DNA of 64,000 nt from Verrucomicrobia bacterium UBA3214 (lineage in GTDB: Bacteria > Verrucomicrobiota > Kiritimatiellia > RFP12 > UBA1067): assembly GCA_002363575.1 (NCBI GenBank), contig DEWI01000155.1, forward strand, positions 3,586 through 67,585. Reading direction: 5' to 3'. A model generated the notes under the pieces. That model searched no databases. It was not told where the DNA came from and worked only from the letters and a program-made list of their open reading frames with translations. Both the position numbers and the translations under genes were made by a program. Of this stretch, positions 33,301-41,645 are shown piece after piece; the first letter of the stretch is position 1; every line of letters begins with the position of its first letter.

Positions 33301-34914
33301 TGGTTTTACAAGCCGCAGGAAGCGAAAGCCTCCGGGCCGGCGTGTTCGCTGGAGTCGCCGGATGGCGCGCATCCATGCGTGTGGCCGCGCAGCGTGGGCC
33401 GCATTGCGCTTCCCGTGGAGCTGGAAGGGCGGAAGGTGCGCGCAATCGGCGCGCGCGCGTTTGCGGACTGTCGCTCGCTCACGAATGTAGCGTTTCCCGA
33501 AGGGCTGGAGGAGATTCGCGCGCCTGGCGCGTTTCGCGATTGCACAAGTCTCGCGGAAATCGCCTTTCCCATATCACTGAAGAAGGTCGAGGGGGATGCC
33601 TTCATGGGTTGCAGGACGCTTGCGAAAGTCGATATCGCGCTTTGCGCTTCGCTCTCCGGAGCGGCCTTTCGCGGATGCGGCGCGCTCGCTGCGTTCGCCG
33701 TGGCGCCGCAGAATGCTGCGTATGAAATTCGCGAAGGCGCGCTTTGCGCCGCCGGCGGCAAGACGGTCATCGCGTTCCCGCGCACGGAGCGCGCAGCGCG
33801 AATCCCCGCCGACGCCGCCGTCATCGGCGAGTATGCGGCGTCGCACGCATCGTTTTCCGGAAGGCTCGCGGTGCCTGCCGGCGTGGCGGACATCCAACGC
33901 GGCGCTTTCGAGGCCTGCACTGCGCTTGGCGGCGTGGAGTTCTTCGCGAAGACTCTGAAGCTCGGCGCGGCGGTCTTCGCCGGCTGCGAGAATCTCCAAT
34001 ACGCAGTCTTCCACGGCGATGCGCCGGTCGCCGCCGCCGATGTTTTCGCCGGCACGCCGCCTGGACTCGTCGTTTACGTTCCGCGCGATTCGAGAGGCTG
34101 GACGAAGCCAGGCTCCAGACGTCTCCCGGCGCGTTGGCCTGCGGGCGCAGGCGAAAATGCACGAGAAATCCGCTTCGCAGGCGAGAGCGCCGATGAAGCG
34201 CGTGCGCGCAGACTGGCCGACGATGCCGCGCGCAGCGATGAAGCGCGCATCAGGACGTTCGCGACCGGCAGGCGGACTTGGTTCTATTCGCTCGACGAGG
34301 GCAACGCCGTCCTCGGCGCAGGCGGAACGCAGCCGTGCGTCTCGCCTGCTCCCAGCGGGCGGCTTGCAATACCTTCGGAAATCGACGGGCATACCGTCGT
34401 GGCGCTGGGCGATGGGGCTTTCGCAGGGTGCGGAAATCTCTCGGTGGTCGGCCTGCCCGCGACGCTGGAGAGAATCGGCGCGCGCGCATTTTCCGGCTGC
34501 CATTCGCTTCGCGCCGTCGAACTGCCGCCTGCATGCAAAAGCATCGGCGAGCGCGCGTTCGCCGAATGCGGCAAATTGAAGAAGGTGCGGCTGTCGATGT
34601 GCGAAGAGCTTGCGGGCGAGGCGGTCTTCGCCTATTGCCCGGCGCTTCGCGAGTTCAGCGTCGCGCGCGGCAATCCATCGTTCACAATTCTCGACGGCTC
34701 GCTGTATTCGCGCGACGCGAAATGCCTTATAGCCGCGGCCGTGCCGAAAGACGGCCGCTTCCGCGTGCGGCCGGGCGTGACGGAAATTGCGCCGTATGCG
34801 TTTTGCGGTTCCGGCGTCGTCGATGTCAAGCTTGCAAAGAGCGTCGAGAAGATAGGCGAGAATGCTTTCAAAGATGCCCGGAGCCTGCGCAGGATTCCGC
34901 AAATCGGCGAGTGA
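30388..34914 (+). CDS. Transmembrane serine/threonine protein kinase with BspA-type leucine-rich repeats
   Basis: The 1508-residue protein has a Hanks-type kinase domain (about 14-285): glycine loop GKGGMG 25-30, ATP lysine K47, catalytic HRDVKPDN with D144 and N149, DLG at 162-164 in place of DFG, and APE at 191-193. One transmembrane helix follows (about 298-317), then a ~1190-residue extracytoplasmic region of LRR_5/BspA repeats (FxxCxxLxxVxLPxxLxxIGxxAF). These are grouped into four modules, each starting with a TWxY/WFY-type strand. It is probably a sensor that reads an outside ligand through LRRs. Start 30388 is chosen from the promoter and AAAGG site. Confidence 0.87.
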   Translation: MDFEDSEFLTPGETFGSFVVERLLGKGGMGRVYLMTERSTGRKYAVKVMKPPDGPTRHAWRKRFANEAAFAKKVHHRNLVRVHDIGEDPETQLCYIIMDYMPGGTLADLLKRQGRLGIADATAIAIQVAEGLAAAHDAGIIHRDVKPDNVMFDAGGVVHVVDLGVAKPTASAGAETITQTGMIVGTPAYMAPEQIIDSRRVDVRSDIYSLGILLFEMLTGTRPYAKLSMLEMLAKAIDGEAICDVRQYRKSVPSGLAHAIAKFCAPSLDERVQTAHEAARMLKATLDRPRRAKRLQQALCIGATALIVAGSIATILFSRSSGGIEEGALREAVAGGRTWRYRVENGEAVLSCAESVGGTLACVSGAPAGELEIPASLDGLRVAAIGERAFSGSSGGGVFSRVSIPEGLREIHGCAFIDCSALEEVKLPSSVRKVGARAFAACLSLRRFNAAMCESIDGSAFIDCPQLAEIQVDDANSAFAARDGALYTKDCSKLVAFPKTREAGGLRFARSLERIGASAFASCCFEALRLPAGVAAIEKGAFRNCRRLALLELPDGVRELQDDIFDGCESLVKLVFDGDAPADAAPGVFNGAPETLVIEVGENAKGWGGGQAFSQFWPADGYSDGQSGAHAPAGRRVRRTGEKKDSGDVRAARGGAIPAPVRLEAEGRVWMCREARAGERDRLVLMDVEPAPADGFAIPAAIGGRRIEVVEGALFARCARVTRLSLGEGIAAIHGAAAFGACKELETVELPASMRKLGERAFAGCEKLKEIRVAGGSGAFKSFGGLLYSGDGTRLVACPASRDEITLEKGVAKIEPGAFAGCRCRSISFGEGVCDVGAGAFEDCRLLRRLEFPAVLRSLGERAFKGCTALETIRFNGDAPECGPEVLAGCASTVIVEVMPGSKGWMGAAIHRGDAARIALPDYWPENAGEHSREIRLVGESAENAALRRGTAFLRSGMQRGVREAYDGMSAWFYKPQEAKASGPACSLESPDGAHPCVWPRSVGRIALPVELEGRKVRAIGARAFADCRSLTNVAFPEGLEEIRAPGAFRDCTSLAEIAFPISLKKVEGDAFMGCRTLAKVDIALCASLSGAAFRGCGALAAFAVAPQNAAYEIREGALCAAGGKTVIAFPRTERAARIPADAAVIGEYAASHASFSGRLAVPAGVADIQRGAFEACTALGGVEFFAKTLKLGAAVFAGCENLQYAVFHGDAPVAAADVFAGTPPGLVVYVPRDSRGWTKPGSRRLPARWPAGAGENAREIRFAGESADEARARRLADDAARSDEARIRTFATGRRTWFYSLDEGNAVLGAGGTQPCVSPAPSGRLAIPSEIDGHTVVALGDGAFAGCGNLSVVGLPATLERIGARAFSGCHSLRAVELPPACKSIGERAFAECGKLKKVRLSMCEELAGEAVFAYCPALREFSVARGNPSFTILDGSLYSRDAKCLIAAAVPKDGRFRVRPGVTEIAPYAFCGSGVVDVKLAKSVEKIGENAFKDARSLRRIPQIGE

Positions 34915-34933
34915 ACTATCCGCGGGGCAAATA

Positions 34934-34942
34934 TGGTATAAT
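34934..34942 (+). promoter_or_regulatory. Extended -10 promoter of the IMP cyclohydrolase gene
   Basis: TG-G-TATAAT (34934-34942) within CAAATATGGTATAATACAC, 20 bases after the kinase stop. Transcription near 34949 leaves a 20-base leader with AAGGAGGAG, a very strong ribosome site. Confidence 0.78.
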
Positions 34943-34968
34943 ACACGCCAAAACCCCAAGGAGGAGCG

Positions 34969-35649
34969 ATGGCACTTAATATTGTGGAGAAGATCGACGG
35001 CCGCGTCGCCGTCAAAAACGTCCTGATGAGCGTGAGCGACAAGACGGGACTCGATGAATTCGTTGAAGGACTCGTCGCCGCGTGCCCCGGAGTGAAGATT
35101 TATTCGACCGGCGGCACGTATGCGAAAGTCGCGGAAATCCTCGGCGACCGCGCCAAGGATATCCTCGTCGCGGTGAGCGACTACACAGGCCAGCCGGAGA
35201 TGCAGGGCGGGCTGGTCAAGACGCTCGATTTCAAAATCTATCTTGGCCTTCTCAGCGAGACCTACAACGATGCCCACCAGGCCGATCTCGCCAGACTCTC
35301 GGCAAAGCCGATCGATATGGTCGTCGTCAATCTCTATCCATTCCAGGCCACGGTGGCCAAGCCGGGCGTGACGCCGGAAATGGCGCGCACGAATATCGAT
35401 ATCGGCGGCCCTTGCATGGTTCGCGCATCTGCGAAGAACTACCTTCGCGTCGCTTCCGTGACGGATCCGCTGGACTACGCCAGCATCGCCCGCGAGCTGG
35501 CGATGAATGGCGGCACGATCGGTCTCGATACGCGCTTCAAGCTGATGAAGAAGGCGTTTGCGCATACTGCGCAGTACGACGCGGCTATCGCGGAATTCTT
35601 CACCTCCCGCCCCTGGGACGAGGTCAAGAATACCTATAGCATCCAGTAG
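34969..35649 (+). CDS. purH: Stand-alone IMP cyclohydrolase (PurH N-terminal domain)
   Basis: The 226-residue protein matches only the MGS-like IMP cyclohydrolase half of PurH (about 200 of the usual ~520 residues): MSVSDKTGLDEFVEGL, YSTGGTYAKVAE, TLDFKIYLGLL (usual TLHPKIHGGLL) and VVVNLYPFQATVA. It closes FAICAR to IMP. The AICAR formyltransferase half is absent, and the frame ends cleanly after FTSRPWDEVKNTYSIQ, so this is a natural single-domain form, not a truncation by frameshift. The transformylase must be encoded elsewhere. It has its own promoter and strong ribosome site; lpxL follows after 51 bases. Confidence 0.9.
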   Translation: MALNIVEKIDGRVAVKNVLMSVSDKTGLDEFVEGLVAACPGVKIYSTGGTYAKVAEILGDRAKDILVAVSDYTGQPEMQGGLVKTLDFKIYLGLLSETYNDAHQADLARLSAKPIDMVVVNLYPFQATVAKPGVTPEMARTNIDIGGPCMVRASAKNYLRVASVTDPLDYASIARELAMNGGTIGLDTRFKLMKKAFAHTAQYDAAIAEFFTSRPWDEVKNTYSIQ

Positions 35650-35700
35650 CGCGGCGATGCCGTCCGCATCTTCCATGGATTTCGCAACCGGGCAAGATTG

Positions 35701-36702
35701 ATGAACAAGCGCGCAAAGCACATTCTCCGGCGGCCGTTTGAATGGCTGGGAATAGCGTTGGCGCTCGCGATCATCGCCTTTCTGCCGCGCCGCGCGATGC
35801 TGGCAGTGGCGGATTTCGCGTCTGCGATCATGTACGCGTTTGATGCGAAAGGGCGCAAGCACGCAATCGTCAATCTCAAGATAATCAAGCCTTCGCTTTT
35901 CAACGGCCGGGGCGAAGGGATTCCGCGCGCGGCGAAGTCGATCGTCCGCCGCAGCTACCGGAACATGGCGCGCGCCGTCGCGCATGCTTTCTGGACGATG
36001 CGGAGCGCGAAGCGCCGCGTCGCGGAAGCCGGCGAGATGTCCGCCCGCGGCAAGGCGTTTCTCGCTGCGCACCATCCGGCGATCACCGTCTCCGCGCATC
36101 TCGGCTGTTGGGAAATCCTTTCGCAACTCGCATTCCTCGAAGGCCATGTGATGATGTCCGTCGCCAAGGACATAGGCTCGGAGAGGATGACGAAGCTGCT
36201 GATGCGCGCGCGCAAATCGATCGGCCAGGAAATAGTGCGCGCGGATGGCGCGTTCCGTCCGCTGATGAAGGGCCTGAAGGAAGGCAAGTCGCTCGGACTG
36301 CTCGTCGATCAGCCCGTGCGCCCCGAAGACGGCGGTATGTGGGTGCGGTTTTTCGGCCGCCCGTATCCCGTGTCGGTGGCGCCGGCGTTTTTCGCCGCGA
36401 AAGGGAAGGCGGCGATCGGCGTGGCGTGGTCGCGGCCGCTCAGGGACGGGCGCTACCGCTGCGAAGTCCTTGCGGAAATCGCCCCCGGCGAGGCGCGCGA
36501 CATTTGGCAGACTACGCAGCGCATCCTCGAGATTCTAGAGAGGGTCATCGCGCGCCATCCATCTTGCTGGGTGCTGAATTACAATGCGTTCCGCAAGCAT
36601 ATCAAGCCTGCGGAATTGGAGAAACTCTGCGCCAACGAAAGCAAAGCGCGCAATGCGCAAGGCGGGCGGCAGCGCGCGGATTTCGGCGACGGATCGAGAT
36701 GA
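35701..36702 (+). CDS. Lipid A acyltransferase-like protein (LpxL/HtrB family)
   Basis: The 333-residue inner-membrane protein has an N-terminal anchor helix (about 13-35) and the acyltransferase site HLGCWE (canonical HLGNWE, H-x4-E), followed by LLVDQPVRPEDGGMWVRFFGRP, where LpxL enzymes have DQ...G.FVPFFG. It should transfer an acyl chain to lipid A or a related envelope lipid. ATG 35701 is preferred over the adjacent TTG at 35698. The C-terminal ~30 residues are polar and poorly conserved. The stop overlaps the next ATG (ATGA), so it is coupled to the glycosyltransferase. Confidence 0.85.
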   Translation: MNKRAKHILRRPFEWLGIALALAIIAFLPRRAMLAVADFASAIMYAFDAKGRKHAIVNLKIIKPSLFNGRGEGIPRAAKSIVRRSYRNMARAVAHAFWTMRSAKRRVAEAGEMSARGKAFLAAHHPAITVSAHLGCWEILSQLAFLEGHVMMSVAKDIGSERMTKLLMRARKSIGQEIVRADGAFRPLMKGLKEGKSLGLLVDQPVRPEDGGMWVRFFGRPYPVSVAPAFFAAKGKAAIGVAWSRPLRDGRYRCEVLAEIAPGEARDIWQTTQRILEILERVIARHPSCWVLNYNAFRKHIKPAELEKLCANESKARNAQGGRQRADFGDGSR

Positions 36703-37829
36703 AAGTCATGCAGCTAGTGCCTGCGATGGAGCAGGGGGGCGTCGAGCGCGGCGTCGTCGAGATGAACAGAGCGTTCGCCGCCGCCGGCTGGCGCAATGTC
36801 GTCGTCTCCGCCGGCGGGAGGCTGGCGCAGCGCATCGTTGACGATGGCCAGCGCCATGTCGAGCTTGATGTGAAGAGCAAGAATCCTCTCACGTATTTTT
36901 CGCGCGTCCGCGCGCTCGCCAAGCTCGTCGCGGCCGAGCGTCCGGATGTCGTGTGCGCCCATTCCCGCGTCCCGGCGTGGTTGTATGCGGGCGTTCTTGC
37001 GCGCCGGCGCGCGCCGCGGATTCCGTGGATCACATTCGCTCATGGGGCCAATTCCATTTCGGCGTATTCGCGGATAATGACGCGCGGCGATTTGACGGTC
37101 ACGCCCAGCCGGTATATTACCGACTACCTGATCGATGCGTACGGCATAGCCGAAGACAGGATTCGCACGATCCCGCGCGCAATCGACCGCGAGCGCTTCG
37201 ACCCCGCGCGTCTCGATGCCGCGTTCATCGCCGCGAAGCGCGAAGAGTGGAAAACCGCCTCGCGCAAAGTCGTCATGGGTGTCGGCAGGATAACGCAGCT
37301 CAAGGGCTATGACGTGCTCATGCGCGCCGTGGCGCTCCTGCCGGAGAATTTCATGCTCGTGATCGTTGGCGAAGCCGAGGAATTGCGCAGCGGCGTGGAA
37401 GACGGGTTGCGCGCGCTCGCGGCGGAGCTTTCGCTCGGCGGGCGCGTTGTATTCGCCGGCAATCAGCAGAAGATAGCCGAATGCCTCGCGATCGCCGATG
37501 TCGTCGTCTCATCGAACATCCGCAAGCCAGAGGCCTTCGGGCGCTCCATGGCCGAAGCGCTCGCGATGGACAGACCCGTCGTGGCCAAGGCTTTCGGCGG
37601 CGCGCTCGATATTATAGAGCCTGGCGTCAATGGCGAGTTCGCGGACGGGGATTCTCCGGAGGATTTCGAGCGGGCGATCGAAGCGGCCGCGACAGCAGGC
37701 TACCGCGGAATGCGCGAGGCGGCGCTGGAGAAATTTTCGTTCGAGCGCATGGTCGCCTCGTCGTTGGCGGTGTACCGCGAACTGGCCGGCGGCGATGCCG
37801 GAAATGCGACAATCGCAAATCCCGGCTGA
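36699..37829 (+). CDS. GT4-family glycosyltransferase
   Basis: The 376-residue enzyme has the GT-B fold. The N-terminal acceptor domain includes MEQGGVERGVVEMNRAF, and the C-terminal nucleotide-sugar domain includes GVGRITQLKGYDVLMRAV and the E-x7-E motif in PEAFGRSMAEALAMDRPVVA, which binds the donor in retaining GT4 enzymes. It likely adds a sugar to LPS core or another envelope glycan, in keeping with the overlapping lpxL-like gene upstream (ATGA at 36699-36702). Donor and acceptor cannot be told. Confidence 0.87.
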   Translation: MKVMQLVPAMEQGGVERGVVEMNRAFAAAGWRNVVVSAGGRLAQRIVDDGQRHVELDVKSKNPLTYFSRVRALAKLVAAERPDVVCAHSRVPAWLYAGVLARRRAPRIPWITFAHGANSISAYSRIMTRGDLTVTPSRYITDYLIDAYGIAEDRIRTIPRAIDRERFDPARLDAAFIAAKREEWKTASRKVVMGVGRITQLKGYDVLMRAVALLPENFMLVIVGEAEELRSGVEDGLRALAAELSLGGRVVFAGNQQKIAECLAIADVVVSSNIRKPEAFGRSMAEALAMDRPVVAKAFGGALDIIEPGVNGEFADGDSPEDFERAIEAAATAGYRGMREAALEKFSFERMVASSLAVYRELAGGDAGNATIANPG

Positions 37830-37863
37830 ATGGAAAAGCGCATGCGCCGGGTGCGTGGAAATA

Positions 37864-37872
37864 TGCTATAAT
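37864..37872 (+). promoter_or_regulatory. Extended -10 promoter of argG
   Basis: TG-C-TATAAT within GGAAATATGCTATAATATGAG. Transcription near 37879 leaves a ~29-base leader carrying AAAGGA and GGAAG ahead of the ATG at 37908. Confidence 0.77.
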
Positions 37873-37907
37873 ATGAGGCTGTTTTCGATGAGAAAGGAAA
37901 TTGGAAG

Positions 37908-39140
37908 ATGAAACTGGAAGATTTGTCTGGCAAGACGGTCGGCGTCTGCGTAAGCGGAGGCTTGGATTCAAAGACGATTTGCTGTGTTTTGCAGGATGCC
38001 GGCGTGAAAGTCAAGGCGTTTTCTGCGAACGTCGGCCAGCCTGACGAAGTCGATATCAACGACATCAAGAAGAAGATGGCGCCTACCGGCGTCGATACCG
38101 TCATTGTCGATGTGACAAAGGAAATGGCGGAGATTTGCTTCGAGACGGTGAAGTGCCAGGCGATGTACGACGGTGGCTACTGGAATTCCACCGGTATCGC
38201 GCGCGCCGTCACTGTGAAGGCGCTGCTGCCGGCGATGAAGGCGGCGGGATGCGTGGCGCTCGTGCATGGCGCGACAGGCCGCGGCAACGACCAGATGCGT
38301 TTCGAGCGCTATACGAACGTGCTCGATCCCGACTTCGGGGTGTATGCGCCGTGGCGCGACGCCGAGCTTCTGAAGCGTTTCCCCGGGCGCACTCAGATGG
38401 TGGATTTCCTCGCGCAGCGCGGCATCGTCGCGTTTGCCGGCACGAAGAAGAAATATTCGACCGACGCCAATCTCGCAGGCCTTTCCCATGAAGCCGAAGA
38501 TCTCGAATCGATGGAGACGTCGATGAGGATCGTCAAGCCTACGATGGGCGTGTGGCCGGAGCAGGCGCCTGACGCCGTCGAGAAGATCATCCTCAAGTTC
38601 GAGAAGGGCAGATGCGTGGCGATCAACGGCAAGGCGCTCTCGCCCTACGAAGTCATGCTGGAAGCGAACAAGATCGGCGGGCGCAACGGGATCGGCATGA
38701 AGCATGCGCTTGAAAACCGCATCATCGGCACAAAGTCGCGCGGCGTTTACGAAGCGCCGGGAATGGAAGTGCTATCCTGGGGTTTGAAGTACATCTACGA
38801 AGGCATCATGGATCGCCGCTCCACGCTCCTGTTCCAGCAGCTCTCTAAGCTCGTGGCCGACCAGATCTACGATGGCCGCTGGTTCGATCCCGCCACGCAG
38901 GCGGCACGCGCCGCGATCCAGGTCTGGGCGGACAAGGCAACTGCCGAAGTCACGCTCGGCCTCTACAAGGGCAATATCTTCTTCGAGAGCCTCAAGGGCC
39001 TGAAAGCGACAATCTACAACGAGGCGGATTCTTCCATGGAGGCTTCCGACGGACTCAATCCGCACTCCTCGCAAGGCTTTGCGGAAATACAGTCTGTCGA
39101 AGCGAAGATGCTCGCGAAGGCTGGTCAGATCAAGGGTTGA
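37908..39140 (+). CDS. argG: Argininosuccinate synthase
   Basis: The 410-residue enzyme joins citrulline and aspartate with ATP, the seventh step of arginine synthesis. The PP-loop is VCVSGGLDSK near residues 13-22 (canonical AYSGGLDTS). GATGRGNDQMRFE near 121-133 and the later WPEQAPDAVEKI and AIENKIIG-like block (ALENRIIGTKSRGVYEAPG) are typical. The branch resembles the plant/actinobacterial-type divergent ArgG by its VSGGLDS loop. It has its own promoter, and a hairpin directly follows its stop. grpE lies 125 bases downstream. Confidence 0.93.
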   Translation: MKLEDLSGKTVGVCVSGGLDSKTICCVLQDAGVKVKAFSANVGQPDEVDINDIKKKMAPTGVDTVIVDVTKEMAEICFETVKCQAMYDGGYWNSTGIARAVTVKALLPAMKAAGCVALVHGATGRGNDQMRFERYTNVLDPDFGVYAPWRDAELLKRFPGRTQMVDFLAQRGIVAFAGTKKKYSTDANLAGLSHEAEDLESMETSMRIVKPTMGVWPEQAPDAVEKIILKFEKGRCVAINGKALSPYEVMLEANKIGGRNGIGMKHALENRIIGTKSRGVYEAPGMEVLSWGLKYIYEGIMDRRSTLLFQQLSKLVADQIYDGRWFDPATQAARAAIQVWADKATAEVTLGLYKGNIFFESLKGLKATIYNEADSSMEASDGLNPHSSQGFAEIQSVEAKMLAKAGQIKG

Positions 39141-39157
39141 GCCGCCGTTCCGGCGGC
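39141..39157 (+). terminator. Hairpin directly after argG stop
   Basis: GCCGCCG-TTC-CGGCGGC starts at the base after the TGA: seven perfect pairs with a three-base loop. No U-run follows. It could terminate by a Rho-aided or U-independent way, or protect the 3' end. Confidence 0.45.
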
Positions 39158-39265
39158 GCGGCGCGTCTTCCCCTCCGCAGGACGGCGCGCCACGCCATCG
39201 AATCCCGGTGCGCGGATGCGAGAGGTTGGTTTTTGAAAGCGATGCGATTTTGGCGCAGGAAGAAA

Positions 39266-39913
39266 ATGGAAGAAGAAAAGATTAAAGACGCAGCGGCGGA
39301 GAATGCCGGCGAGGCGGCTCCTGCCGCAGGCGAAGCTCCAGGAAATCCCCCCGGGGAAGCGAAGACAGCCGAATCCGGCGGCGAAGCGGCGGCGGAAAAT
39401 GATGCCGCCGGCACCGGCCAGGAGCAGGGAACGAACGCCGCCGCCAAGCGGCAAAAGCCGGAGCAGGCCGCAGCCGAAGCGCCGGCCGCGCCCGATTGGA
39501 AAGACTTGTACGCGCGGCTCATGGCGGACTTCGACAATTTCAAGAAACGCACGGCACGCGACCGCGAAGAGACGTATCGTTTCGCCGAGGCGGATATCAT
39601 CGGCGATATTCTCCCTTCCGTCGATAATCTTGCACTCGCTCTCGACAAGGCCGGGAACAAGGAAGATCCGTTTGTGAAGGGCGTGCAGCTGGTTTACGAT
39701 ACGCTTCTCAAGTCTCTCAAGGATCATGGCGCGGAGCCGTTTGATTCCGTAGGTCTCGAACTCGATACCGGGAAGATGGAGGCGATCGCCACGCTGCCCT
39801 CGGATACTGTTGCCGAGGGCAAAGTGTCGATAGAGTCGAAGAAAGGCTGGATGCTGAAGGACAAGGTCCTGCGCGCCGCGCAGGTCGTCGTCTCTTCCGG
39901 CAAGCAGGCGTAG
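39266..39913 (+). CDS. grpE: Nucleotide exchange factor GrpE
   Basis: GrpE releases ADP from DnaK during protein folding. The 215-residue protein has a charged, Ala/Glu-rich disordered N-terminal part (about 1-80), a coiled-coil helix ([20 protein letters not shown]), the [17 protein letters not shown] helix and the C-terminal beta domain ([30 protein letters not shown]). Start 39266 (MEEEKIKD) has AGGAAG just upstream; in-frame ATGs at 39242 and 39137 would add unsupported basic residues. dnaJ follows by 40 bases; dnaK is not in the window. Confidence 0.92.
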   Translation: MEEEKIKDAAAENAGEAAPAAGEAPGNPPGEAKTAESGGEAAAENDAAGTGQEQGTNAAAKRQKPEQAAAEAPAAPDWKDLYARLMADFDNFKKRTARDREETYRFAEADIIGDILPSVDNLALALDKAGNKEDPFVKGVQLVYDTLLKSLKDHGAEPFDSVGLELDTGKMEAIATLPSDTVAEGKVSIESKKGWMLKDKVLRAAQVVVSSGKQA

Positions 39914-39953
39914 AAACAATAGGACGCGCGCGCTTTGGCGCGTCGCAAAGAAG

Positions 39954-41135
39954 ATGGCAGAAAAGCGAGATTATTACGAGGTCCTGGGCGTGGCGAAGAC
40001 GGCCACGGCGGATGAAATCAAGTCCGCCTACCGCAAACTCGCCATGAAGTACCATCCAGACCGCAACCCCGGCGACAAGGTCGCCGAGGAGAAGTTCAAG
40101 GAAGCCGCGGAAGCCTACGACGTCCTTCACGATGCCGAGAAACGCCAGCGCTACGATCAATTCGGCCATAAAGCTTTCGAGGGCGGCGCAGGCGGCGGAT
40201 ATGGCGCAGGCGGCATGAGCATGGACGACATCTTCTCCATGTTCGGCGATTTGTTCGGCGGCAGGGGCGGCGGCGGTTTTGAAGATTTCTTCGGCGGCGG
40301 GCGCGCGAATCGTCGCGAAGATCCCAACGCTCCGCAGCGCGGCGACGACATGACTTTCCGCCTCGATATCGATTTCGACGAGGCGGTCTTCGGCTCCGAA
40401 CGCACGATTGACATTACTTTGCCGGCGCAGTGTGATGAATGCGGCGGCACGGGCGCTGCGAAAGGATCGCGCCGCACCACATGCCCCACCTGCCATGGCA
40501 CGGGAGCGGTGATTTCCGGCGGCGGCTTTTTCCAGATTCGCCAGTCTTGCCCGCGGTGCGGTGGCGAAGGTACGATCATTGAAAAGCCGTGCAGGAAATG
40601 CCGCGGCACGGGGCATGTCACCAAGCCCCAGCATATCGCGCTCAAGATTCCGCAAGGCGTCGATTCCGGTTCGCGTCTTCGCTTGACAGGCAAAGGCGGC
40701 GGCGGAGTGCGCGGCGGCGAACCCGGCGACCTCTATGTCTTGATCGGCGTTCGCGAGAGCGAGATATTCAATCGCCAGGGACTGGATCTCGGTGTCGATG
40801 TGCCCGTCTCGCCGATAACCGCGGCGCTCGGCGGCACGGTCGATGTCCCTACGCCGGACGGCATGGCGCAGTTGAAGCTTCCCGCAGGCACGCCGAACGG
40901 CAAGGTCTTCCGGCTGCGCGGCAAGGGCGTGAAGTCTTTCCGCGGCGGCGTCGGCGATCTGGCCGCGCGCATCGTTTTCGAGGTGCCCGTCTCTCTTGGC
41001 AAGCATCAGCGCGAGCTTCTCGAGCAGTTCCAGGCGAGCGTGGATTCGGCCTCATTCCCGCAAGCGCAGGATTTTGCGCGCAGGGCGCGCACGTTTTTCG
41101 CTCACAAGGAAAAGCTTGAAGCGAAGAAAGGGTAG
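39954..41135 (+). CDS. dnaJ: Chaperone protein DnaJ
   Basis: This 393-residue class A J-protein stimulates DnaK ATPase and binds unfolded clients. It has a J-domain with HPD at about 33-35, a Gly-rich linker (about 75-125), and four zinc-binding CxxCxGxG repeats: [24 protein letters not shown] and CRKCRGTG. Then come the client-binding beta domains and a C-terminal dimerisation segment ([13 protein letters not shown]). Pairing with grpE 40 bases upstream is standard. A tRNA-Leu gene lies 23 bases after the stop on the same strand. Confidence 0.96.
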   Translation: MAEKRDYYEVLGVAKTATADEIKSAYRKLAMKYHPDRNPGDKVAEEKFKEAAEAYDVLHDAEKRQRYDQFGHKAFEGGAGGGYGAGGMSMDDIFSMFGDLFGGRGGGGFEDFFGGGRANRREDPNAPQRGDDMTFRLDIDFDEAVFGSERTIDITLPAQCDECGGTGAAKGSRRTTCPTCHGTGAVISGGGFFQIRQSCPRCGGEGTIIEKPCRKCRGTGHVTKPQHIALKIPQGVDSGSRLRLTGKGGGGVRGGEPGDLYVLIGVRESEIFNRQGLDLGVDVPVSPITAALGGTVDVPTPDGMAQLKLPAGTPNGKVFRLRGKGVKSFRGGVGDLAARIVFEVPVSLGKHQRELLEQFQASVDSASFPQAQDFARRARTFFAHKEKLEAKKG

Positions 41136-41158
41136 GAGGGAATCAGAATTTGTCCGAC

Positions 41159-41242
41159 GCACCCGTGGTGAAATGGCAGACACGCCGGATTTAGGTTCCG
41201 GTGCCGCGAGGCGTGAGGGTTCGAGTCCCTCCGGGTGCACCA
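41159..41242 (+). tRNA. tRNA-Leu (anticodon UAG)
   Basis: The 84-base gene has a seven-pair acceptor stem GCACCCG/CGGGTGC, D-arm GTGAAATGGCAGAC, anticodon arm CCGGA-TTTAGGT-TCCGG with TAG at loop positions 34-36, a variable arm consistent with class II tRNA (TGCCGCGAGGCG), T-arm GAGGG-TTCGAGT-CCCTC, and an encoded ACCA end. UAG reads CUA and other CUN leucine codons. No separate promoter is seen; it may be processed from the grpE-dnaJ transcript. Confidence 0.95.
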
Positions 41243-41372
41243 ATCGATGACTGCGACGAATGCGCGTGCGAAGATTTGCCGTCTGCCGAATCCATGCACG
41301 CGCTTCAGGCGGCGGCGCGATGGCGCGCTTTCCCCCCAGTCTCCACAGCGAATCGAAAACCGGCAGGGTAAA

Positions 41373-41645
41373 ATGGAAAAGGCGATAATTACAGTAGTGG
41401 GCAAGGATGCAGTTGGCATTCTCGCGAAAACCTGCACGTATCTCGCGGAGGAGAGGATCAATATTCTCGACATCTCCCAGACGGTCGTGCAGGATTATTT
41501 CAACATGATGATGATCGTGGATCTGGCGAAGTCGGCCGTCCCGTTCGCAAAGATAGCGCAGGATCTCTCTCGCCTTGCAGGCAGGCTCGGCATGGAAATC
41601 CGGATTCAGAAGTCTGAAATCTTCGAGAAGATGCATCGCGTATGA
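41373..41645 (+). CDS. ACT-domain protein (UPF0237)
   Basis: The 90-residue single ACT domain ([21 protein letters not shown] start, then [21 protein letters not shown]) is a small regulatory ligand-binding fold. Such UPF0237 proteins are almost always encoded next to UPF0210 (DUF711) genes, as here: its stop overlaps the next ATG by four bases (ATGA at 41642-41645). Start 41373 has CAGGG upstream; the frame is open into the tRNA but that part is not protein. Ligand unknown, perhaps an amino acid. Confidence 0.88.
   Translation: MEKAIITVVGKDAVGILAKTCTYLAEERINILDISQTVVQDYFNMMMIVDLAKSAVPFAKIAQDLSRLAGRLGMEIRIQKSEIFEKMHRV

Noticed and set aside
33574-36147. 857-residue open frame on the minus strand
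   Set aside because: It runs antisense to the LRR kinase, IMP cyclohydrolase and lpxL-like genes and crosses two promoter regions; composition is that of a GC-rich shadow. The same applies to long antisense frames at 1610-3400, 18240-20030, 20905-22671 and 57257-59092.
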